Below, piece after piece: positions 10,995 to 21,900 of a DNA stretch of 64,000 bases (its first letter is position 1; each line of letters opens with the position of its first letter). Position numbers and translations under genes: made by a program. Below the pieces are notes generated by a model. That model worked only from the letters and a program-made list of their open reading frames with translations, was not told the DNA's origin and did not search any database. The DNA comes from Nannobrachium achirus (Eukaryota > Chordata > Actinopteri > Myctophiformes > Myctophidae): NCBI GenBank assembly GCA_963921795.1, contig OY997647.1:67244468-67308467 (forward strand), read 5' to 3'.

Positions 10995-13900
10995 TGACTG
11001 ACTGACTGACTGACTGGCTGGCTGAGCCATAGTACAGTATGTGTCATAATCACTATGATGTCATTCTGATCCCAATAAAACATATTCTGTCACACTGTCA
11101 GACAGACACTCATCACCACCAGAAGACACTTCTTAAAGGGTTAGGGGTTATAATAGGGGTATAGTATAAGGGTATAGGGTTGTAATAGGGTAGTGTAGGG
11201 TATTATCTTACAGTCTCTGGACATTCCCACCAGAAGACACTTCTTAAAGGGGTAGTGTAGTGTATTATAGGGTTGTAGTAGGGTAGTATAGGGTAGTGTA
11301 GGGTATTATCTTACAGTCTCTGGACATTCCCACCAGAAGACACTTCTTAACTCTCCTACTGCCAGATCATTTATTTATTTATTGGGTCTGGCGCCATCAA
11401 AAAGCGGCTTACCTTTGCGACGTTATAGTAGATAGACAGACAGACATTTATTTATTTTTTTTTATTTTTTTTGGTTGTGCAATAGTGCACTTTGGTCTGC
11501 CAGGCAGCAGAGGGCGGCGTCATGCGAGAATGAATGTGAATTTGCCTGTTATGTGTTGAAGAAGAAGAAGACCAGTCACTGGCCCCAGAGCCTTACAGCC
11601 AGAGGAAATCAACAAGGAAGTGAATTGTTCTCCGTTGATCTAACGCATAATGGATTTTTTACACCATCACCGCGGAAAATGTGTTTACAGTAGACGGCCG
11701 CGCGACCCCTCATCAGCTTACAGTCATCAGACGAACGAACCGAACGAGCGCCGTATTGGCGGTAAGGTCTTGCGCAATCGGGCGAACGTGAACGTTCAAA
11801 GCGTGGGAAGAGTTAAAGGGGTAGTGTAGTGTATTATAGGGTTGTAGTAGGGTAGTATAGGGTAGTATAGGGTAGGGTAGGGTATTAACTTACAGTCTCT
11901 ACTCATCCCCACCAGAAGACACTTCTTAAAGAGGTAGGGGTTATAATAGGGTTATAGTATAAGGGTATAGGGTTGTAGTAGGGTAGGGTAGGGTATTAAC
12001 TTACAGTCTCTACTCATCCCCACCAGAAGACACTTCTTAAAGGGTTAGGGGTTATAATAGGGGTATAGTATAAGGGTATAGGGTTGTAGTAGGGTAGGGT
12101 ATAGGGTATTAACTTACAGTCTCTACTCATCCCCACCAGAAGACACTTCTTAAAGGGGTAGTGTAGTATATTATAGTATAGTTTAGGGTATTATAGGGTA
12201 TTATAGGGTAGTATAGGGTAGGGTATAGGGTATTAACTTACAGTCTCTACTCATCCCCACCAGAAGACACTTCTTAAAGGGTTAGGGGTTATAATAGGGG
12301 TATAGTATAAGGGTATAGGGTTGTAGTAGGGTAGGGTAGTGTAGTGTAGTAGGGTATAGGGGTACAGTAGGGGTACAGTATAGGGTATTAACTTACAGTC
12401 TCTACTCATCCCCACCAGAAGACACTTCTTAAAGGGGTAGGGTAGTGTATTATAGTATAGTATAGGGTTAGTATAGGGTATTATAGGGTAGTGTAGGGTA
12501 GTATAGTGTATTAACTTACAGTCTCTACTCATCCCCACCAGAAGACACTTCTTAAAGCGACACTGCTGGCAGCGGTTCCTGTTCATCCTCATGATGGGAC
12601 AGCTGTCGTTCTTCTGGCACCGTTTATACTGGATGTTCTGCTGGATGGACCTTCTGAAGAACCCCTGTTAGAGTACCCAACACAATGAGGACATTACTGG
12701 ATGTTCTGCTGGATGGAACGTCTGAAGAACCCCTGGAGAACCCAATACAACCACATTACTGAATGTTCTGCTGGATGGACCTTCTGAAGAACCCCTGGAG
12801 AACCCAATACAACCACATTACTGAATGTTCTGCTGGATGGACCTTCTGAAGAACCCCTGTAGAGAACCCAACACAATGAGGACATTACTGGATGTTCTGC
12901 TGGATGGACCTTCTGAAGAACCCCTGTAGAGAACCCAACACAATGAGGACATTACTGAATGTTCTGCTGGATGGACCTTCTGAAGAACCCCTGTTAGAGG
13001 ACCCAACATAATGAGAACATTAACACCGTTTATACTGGATGTTCTGCTGGATGGACCTTCTGAAGAACCCCTGTAGAGAACCCAACATAATGAGGACATT
13101 ACCGGATGTTCTGCTGGATGGACCTTCTGAAGAACCCCTGTTAGAGAACCCAACACAATGAGAACATTAACACCGTTTATACTGAATGTTCTGCTGGATG
13201 GAACGTCTGAAGAAACCCTGTAGAGAACCCAACATAATGAGAACATTACTGGATGTTCTGCTGGATGGACCTTCTGAAGAACCCCTGTTAGAGAACCCAA
13301 CACAATGAGGACATTACTGGATGTTCTGCTGGATGGACCTTCTGAAGAAACCCTGTTAGAGAACCCAACACAATGAGGACATTACTGGATGTTCTGCTGG
13401 ATGGACCTTCTGAAGAACCCCTGTTAGAGAACCCAACACAATGAGGACATTACTGGATGTTCTGCTGGATGGACCTTCTGAAGAACCCCTGTAGAGAACC
13501 CAACATAATGAGAACATTACTGGATGTTCTGCTGGATGGACCTTCTGAAGAACCCCTGTAGAGAACCAACACAATGAGAACATTAACACCGTTTATACTG
13601 GATGTTCTGCTGGATGGACCTTCTGAAGAACCCCTGTAGAACCAATACAATGAGAACATTAACACTGTTTGTACTGAATGTTCTGCTGGATGGACCTTCT
13701 GAAGAAACCCTGGAGAGAACCCAACATAATGAGGACATTACTGGATGTTCTGCTGGATGGAGCGCCTGAAGAACCCCTGTAGAGAACCCAACACAATGAG
13801 GACATTACTGGATGTTCTGCTGGATGGAGCGCCTGAAGAACCCCTGTTAGAGAACCCAACACAATGAGGACATTACTGGATGTTCTGCTGGATGGAGCGC

Positions 13901-16900
13901 CTGAAGAACCCCTGTTAGAGAACCCAACACAATGAGGACATTACTGGATGTTCTGTTGGATGGACCTTCTGAAGAACCCCTAGAACCAATACAATGAGAA
14001 CATTAACATCTTGTACTGAATGTTCTGCTGGATGGACCTTCTGAAGAAACCCTAGAACCAACACAATGAGAACATTAACACTGTTTGTACTGGATGTTCT
14101 GTTGGATGGAACGTCTGAAGAACCCCTGGAGAACACAACCAGAACCACCACATTACTGAAGAACCCCTGTAGAACCAACCAGAACCCAACACAATGAGAA
14201 CATTAACACCGTTTGTACTGAATGTTCTGCTGGATGGAGCGCCTGAAGAACCCCTGTAGAACCAATACAATGAGAACATTAACACCGTTTATACTGGATG
14301 TTCTGCTGGATGGAGCGCCTGAAGAACCCCTGTAGAGAACCAATACAATGAGAACATTAACACCGTTTATACTGGATGTTCTGCTGGATGGAGCGCCTGA
14401 AGAACCCCTGGAGAGAACCAATACAATGAGAACATTAACACCGTTTGTACTGGATGTTCTGCTGGATGGAGCGCCTGAAGAACCCCTGTAGAGAACCAAT
14501 ACAATGAGAACATTAACACCGTTTATACTGGATGTTCTGCTGGATGGAGCGTCTGAAGAACCCCTGGAGAGAACCAATACAATACAACCACATTACTGAA
14601 TGTTCTGTTGGATGGAACGTCTGAAGAACCCCTGTAGACAACCAATACAATGAGAACATTAACACCGTTTGTACTGGATGTTCTGCTGGATGGAGCGTCT
14701 GAAGAACCCCTAGAACCAATAGAACCACCACATTACTGAAGAAACCCTGTAGAACCAATACAACCACATTACTGAATGTTCTGTTGGATGGAACGCCTGA
14801 AGAACAACGGACTCACTCGCTAGCTTTTGCCGTGGACTTAAGACTCACCTTTTCAGACTCCACCTAAACCCTTAGCACTACTGAAACACTCAATGACCAT
14901 ACATGAAGCTAGTTAGCATTTGTTTTTAGGTTTTTAGAATCCTTTTTTCTTTACTGTTTTTTAGATTGATTTCATATGCATTTGTTATATTGTTGTTGAT
15001 GTTCTGACATGTTATCTTGTTTATTATTGTGATGTTTTATCTACCTATTGTAAATCGCTTTGGATTAAAAGCATCTGCTAGATGCCTAAACTGTAAAGTG
15101 TAAGAACCCCTTTAGAACCCAACAGAACCACAACATTAATGGCCTGCTGGAGAACCAACACTTGTACCAAGCAGGTTGACCAACACTGCTTGTACTGAAT
15201 GTTCTGTTTAACCTGCTGGATGAACCCCTGTAGAGAACCAATACAACCAGCAGAACATTAACATCTTGTACTGAATGTTCTGCTGGATGAACCCCTGTAG
15301 AGAACCAATACAACCAGCAGAACATTAACATCTTGTACTGAATGTTCTGCTGGATGAACCCCTGTAGAGAACCAATACAACCAGCAGAACATTAACATCT
15401 TGTACTGAATGTTCTGCTGGATGAACCCCTGTAGAGAACCAATACAACCAGCAGAACATTAACATCTTGTACTGAATGTTCTGCTGGATGAACCCCTGTA
15501 GAGAACCAATACAACCAGCAGAACATTAACATCTTGTACTGAATGTTCTGCTGGATGAACCCCTGTAGAGAACCAATACAACCAGCAGAACAGGGGAGGT
15601 GAGTATTATGGCCAAGGTCACTGCTCTAACACACAGCCCTGAGGAACACCGTACCTTGCAGCCCTCACAGGCATGGACTCCGTAGTGAAACCCTGAAGCA
15701 ACGTCTCCACACACCTTACACTGCAACACCAAGCCACTGAGCTCTGAGGAGAGGAGAGGAGAAGATACATGAGATCTCTATGAGGGGAGGAGAGGAGAGG
15801 AGAAGATACATGAGATCTCTATGAGGGGAGGAGAGGGGAGGAGAAGATACATGACATCTCTATGAGGGGAGGAGAGGAGAAGATACATGACATCTCTATG
15901 AGGGGAGGAGAGGAGAGGAGAAGATACATGACATCTCTATGAGGGGAGGAGAGGAGAGGAGACACCTTACACAGCAACACCAAGCCACTGATCTCTGAGG
16001 AGAGGAGAGGAGAAGATACATGAGATCTCTATGAGGGGAGGAGAGGAGAGGAGAAGATACATGAGATCTCTATGAGGGGAGGAGAGGAGAGGAGACACCT
16101 TACACAGCAACACCAAGCCACTGATCTCTGAGGAGAGGAGAGGAGAAGATACATGAGATCTATATGAGGGGAGGAGAGGGGAGGAGAGGAGAGCCATGTC
16201 TCCACACACCTTACACAGCAGCATAGTTTACTGTTAGCAGTTTGGAGAGGCTGCCGTCTGTAAGTGGTTTTCAGAGCGGTTTTAAAAGAAGTTCCTTTAA
16301 GGCCTTCAGTAAGGCCTTCCACATGTTAGTGCTATAGCAGGAGAGAACATTTGACCCTTAGTTTGAGCTGAATCTGGGTTGAACATGATCTGTAGAGCTG
16401 CCTCTGGTGGAAAACCAGGTAGCAGATGTGTTTTTTTTCTTTCTATCACAGTGTCACCTACTTTAATTGTGAAGTTCTCAACTAGGCTAAGTTTCTAGGT
16501 GGATTGAGAGTCTGTTGCTGTCTGCCAGGTGCAGATCATGTTTAGTTCACAGTTAAGGGCCTTTTCAACCTGCAATACCTGAGACTAGGAGAGACGGGTT
16601 TTCAAACACTTTTGACTCTGGTCACCTTTTCAGACTCCACCTAAACCCATAGCACTACTGAAACACTCAATGGCCATACATGAAGCTAGTTAGCATTTGT
16701 TTTTAGGTTTTTAGAATCCTTTTTCTTTACTGATTATATTGGGGTTTTTTTTTAGATTGATATTCATATGCATTTGTTATATTGTTGCTGATGTTCTGAC
16801 ATATTATCTTGTTTATTATAGTGATGTATTATCTGCTTATTGTAAGTCACTTTGGATTAAAAGCGTCTGCTAAATGCCTAAACTGTAAACTGAGGCACCC

Positions 16901-18845
16901 TGGACTGGCCTCACAGCACCCTAGGGTGCCACAGCACCCACTTTGAGAAACCCTGATTAATGGTAAAGTAATGGTAATGTAGGGTGCGTTCGGAAATGCG
17001 CACTCAACGCACTGGTGTGCCATGTTGTCGTTTGTTTATCCGGTGCACTTGGTGCGTTGTCGTTCAGAAATCCAGTGCGCAGCGCACCGGTGTGCTGAGT
17101 GCACGCACTGACCTAGGGTGGGGTCTACTCAGTGGATGGGGTTTGGCAGTGTGGTGCGTCGGTGTGGTGTTTTGATTGGTTGGTTTTCATGGCCGTGTCT
17201 CGAGCGCTTCTCAGCTGTGAACAATGGAGGAAATGACCGCGAAATGCAGCATTTGCAGCTTCATTGGTAGTTTGGGCTTGATAGTTTCACACACATCAAC
17301 ATGTAAACTAACAGCAGGAAGGCCAATGTTATGAATTACATCTCCTTTCAACATCAACGTTACGTTAGCAACTGCTGCTTTTCAGAAAGTTTACCTTCAG
17401 AGTTCAGAGTGAAAAAGCTCACAGCTGCATCTTATCTGGTCGTTGGTAAATAAGCCACACTGAATGCACTCTACAACGTCACGCCAACTGCACTCACTCG
17501 AACGCACCCGTAATCTAATCTAATATTAATATGAATGTTCTCACTCGTGATGCCTCCGGTCTTGGAGCCAGATGAGGAGGAGCGTCCTTTATTCTGGGGG
17601 TTGGTGTCTGGCGCCCCCCTGTGGCTGATGAAGGCGTTGCTCTGGGGTTTGGTGTCTGGCGCCTCCCTGTGGCTGAGGAAGGCGTTGCTCTGGGGTTTGG
17701 TGTCTGGCGCCTCCCTGTGGCTGAGGAAGGCGTTGTTCTTCTGGGGGTTGGTGTCTGGCTCCCCCCTGTGGCTGAGGAAGGCATTGCTCTGGGGGTTGGT
17801 GTCTGGCGCCTCCGTGTGGCTGTGGAAGGAGTTGTTCTTCTGGGGGTTGGTGTCTGGCGCCCCTCTGTGGCTGTGGAAGGCGTTGCGCGGAGGTGAGGAG
17901 CCCTGGTAGCTGCCATTGGACGAGTCGCTGTGACACGACTCTGGGCTGGAGCTGATGTAGGCTATCACCCCCCCTGGTGGTGGAAAACACAGTGAGAAAT
18001 GAGAAGTCTTAAGATTTGTAATTTAAAGGTATCTTCAGTGATTGTATTTCATTCATATTAATTAAAATATAATTGGTACATTTTCCATTCATTCTCCTCA
18101 CTAGAATGTGTGCTGACCATATAAGGACTTGTGTTACAAGCATAGCTAGATTTGGTTTTCAGAGGTGGCCAGCCAGTCCTCGACCAATCAGGGTAGAGTA
18201 TGGCTGTAGTTATGTTATGATGTTTAGTTATGATGGTCAAAATAAAAGTTTTGAGAACCACAGTCGCTCTGATTTAAGAACGTTATGATGTTTAGTTATG
18301 ATGGTCAAAATAAAAGTTTTGAGAACCACAGTCGCTCTGAATTAAGAACGTCTGCTAAATGCCTAGATTATAAACTACTGAAGGACTACAATTTGCCGGA
18401 AAGATCAAACCGGATTCAGTTTTAACCCAAAATATTCCCCTGCGCTCAAGGACATACTTTTAGGGCCTACCTAATAAACCCCTTGATGCGGAGTAGTTTT
18501 GCTTTTGAAAAATGTGTTTGGTATTTGCATCTTTTAGTCCAACTGGTAGCGACTGGCAAGACTACACTAGGCTACTGGAGCATTTTAATAGGGATTGGGG
18601 AAACAAACGAGGGGAACCAAATCAAAGCGACGCCGCTTCTTCTAGTGGTTTCCGCGCTTTAGGCGGAAACCAAACGGCCTGTTGTGAACGAACACCAGGC
18701 TTTCCCCCAGAAAGCCTGGTGGGTGAGGATATGGACCAGTGCACTGTAGGGCAGAACAGAGCAGCTGACCTGGATTCATCCTAACTGCTCTCTAGTTAGA
18801 TAACATCATTACATAATACTACACACACTGAGACACACACACACA

Positions 18846-18885
<40 letters not shown>

Positions 18886-18894
18886 CACACGCAC

Positions 18895-18958
<64 letters not shown>

Positions 18959-21900
18959 CTGTGCATATATCTCACATGCTAACTTGCCACTGATGTTGGA
19001 ACAAAGAATTCATTTATTGCCCGATTACAAACAAATCATATCAAAGCAGCAAACACATCGTTCTGATCATCAAGATCTTTATGGTCAAATTACACCCATA
19101 TGTTGATCTTACTGGCATGTACAGGGTTTCCTGCAGGAAAAGGTCTTGACCAGGGGGGGAACTCATGGCGCACGTGCGGCGGCATTTTTTATAGATAATT
19201 AATTAATTCGAGTAATTAATTCACTTAATTTGTAATATTAATTCTTATTTTTGCCCTATAAAAAAACACATGAATGTGCCCATGATGACGGAAAACACAA
19301 CTAAATGAATTCCCTTATTTTAGACTAATTCTTATTTTTGCCCTCAACATAAAAGGAGAGGTTGACTCTTGTCTCTTGGCCAGGTGCTACAGATTTTAGG
19401 CCAGGGGGGCCCCCTGGCCTATAAAGTGCTGCAGGAAACCCTGATGTAGGACTGTAAGGTTCCATTTGGTTTCATTTGTATACTGTCAGAGTTACATACT
19501 TGTAAAGTTCAATTTAGACCTCCCAAAAGGAACCCAGAGAGTCTAGTTTTTGTCAAGTAACTTGAAAAATAACCATAAAAACCAACGTGAAAAAATAATC
19601 GTGATAAAATTGTGTATTGTGATACAGCTTGGGAAAATATCGTGATATTGTATTTTTCCATACCGCCCAGCCCTAGGTCAGATTCAGCAATGGTTTTTGT
19701 CATGGATTTTGAAGGTAAGACAGAAATAAAAGTCAGATTGAGTCACTTTATTGACACTATATTTACCACCAGATTGATGAATGGGTCTTTCTCTCCCCAT
19801 GCTGTTGGTTTTCAGTTATAGAGGATCACAGTGGAAGTTGTTTTCCTGGGGTCACTTAATATTCCCCATTCATTTTTCCCATAGACTTTTACAAAAAATA
19901 TTTATAACAATTATGTTAAGCCTGGAACCAAGCCATCCAGGATGGCAGTGAATCATGACCATAAAACCTTTGATCCTATGTGAAAACATATTTTAATATT
20001 ACATGATTTGATATACTACATTTAATAACTACCCTTTGTTTAGCGATTTTCAAAATGTTCTTTTCATAGAAACAAAGGTTGTGTGGTCATGATTCACTGC
20101 CATCCTGGATGGCTTGGTTCTAGGCTTAACATAATTGTTATGAATTGTTTTGTAAAAGTCTATGGGGAAAATGAATGGGAGATTTTGAAGTGACCCCAGT
20201 AAACCACTTCTGCTGCGATGCTCTCTAGTTTAAGAAATACACAGCTAGTTAAATATAGCCTACAATATTACATGTCATATGTCAGGAGTCTTCAATGTTT
20301 TCAGGCCAAGGACCCCTTAGCTGAGAGAGAGATGAAGCAGGGACCCCCACAACCTGTTCATAGATTCCATATAGTTGCATTGTTTGACAGCACAATCATC
20401 AGTGTATTTTGGATTCATGTCAATTTGTGTTTTCAGATATTTAACCACTTGAACCGTCAATACTTAATAAACTTGACCTTTCACTCTGTACTTAGTCTGC
20501 TCTTTTTCCCCTCTACACCAAACCTCTTTGCAGAAAATAGCCGATCTACAAGCTCACAATGCCTGAGTTCTCTGAATATGGACGATAAGGTTCAAATCGT
20601 TAATATATAAAAAAGGAGAAAAAAAACTTTCTATCACTCAAAGATTTGGAGGACCCCCTGTAGTAACTCTGAGGACCCCCTAGGGGTCCCAGACCCCCTG
20701 TTGAAGACCCCTGTCTTATGTATGTGTAAATATACATTTGCGATGTTACTCTTGGAGGACTGGCCCTTGAGAAAAAAAGAAAAATAGATCAAAATAAACT
20801 ATGATTAAAACATGATTTATGTTAGTTCTCTGGTTCTCTTTTTGTGTCAGTAAAAATGATCATGGTCAGATTAAGAGAGAATCATTAGAATTTCTAAATG
20901 GTTTTGAATTGATTAAGAAAGAATAAGTCCATTAGAGGCTAAGGTCTCCATCCATCCATAAAGACTCTATAGTTTTACATAAGATAAAAATGATGCATAT
21001 TTAAAATGTTGAACAACACCGTAGCCAATCAGAAGAGCTCATCTCTAGGCTCCAGGAAACACTGTAGCCAATCAGAAGAGGCTGTGGGGGGTGTGGCCCC
21101 TCCCCCACGTGGCCCAGCCATGCTTTCTACCGCCAAGCAGACATGGAAGTAATCAGAGTACATGTAATCGAGTACTGTGCTACTACTAATAGTATTCACC
21201 GTTAACCACTTTATTTCACACTTTATCTTTTATAGAATAAATATGATTCTCTCTTAATCTTTCCATGCTCATTTTTACTTTTTTTTACAAAGAACAACCG
21301 AAATCATGTTTTAATCATGGTTTAACTTGATCTCTTTATCTTTTTCTCAAAGGCTATTCCTCCAAGAGTACATCAGACATGTATATATACTGTAGATATA
21401 TATATGTATATGTATAATACAAATCTACAGGCTCATGACTGTCTCAACCAGGGGTTTTCAAAGTGGGTGACGGGGCACCCTGGGGTGCCGTGACGGCAGT
21501 CCAGGGGTGCCGCGAGATCATTTGATAATTATTTGGAATTTATTTGGACAATGTGGAAAATATTTAGTATAATTTTAAACTTGAAGTACAAAGTTATGTT
21601 CAGTCAGTTCTAACCAGAATGGCTGTTATCTCAACGTTTTCCTCGCAACATAATCACCAAAATATCATCACTGTCGGGCAGAAACCTCGTATCTCCAAGT
21701 TTCAAATGTGTACTTTTGGTAAAGCAAAGCCCTGCTTCATCATACAAGACTGTCGCACAAAACTAGTGAAAACAGCAGATCTACAAGCACACAACGCCTC
21801 GCGATATGAGGCGTTGTGTGCTTGTAGATCTGCTGTTTTCACTAGTTTAGTACATTTTATAGATGATAAATACAAAACGAACGGTTTTGGACATACAAGG

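Noticed and set aside
10506-11083. Ser/Gln/Ala/Pro-rich frame of 174 codons
   Set aside because: It is a translation of the CTGA/CTGG tetranucleotide array in an nr1d2 intron.
12694-14767. Series of frames with [11 protein letters not shown] and VLIVLGS
   Set aside because: They are out-of-frame readings of the exon 4 border satellite and not a repeat protein gene.
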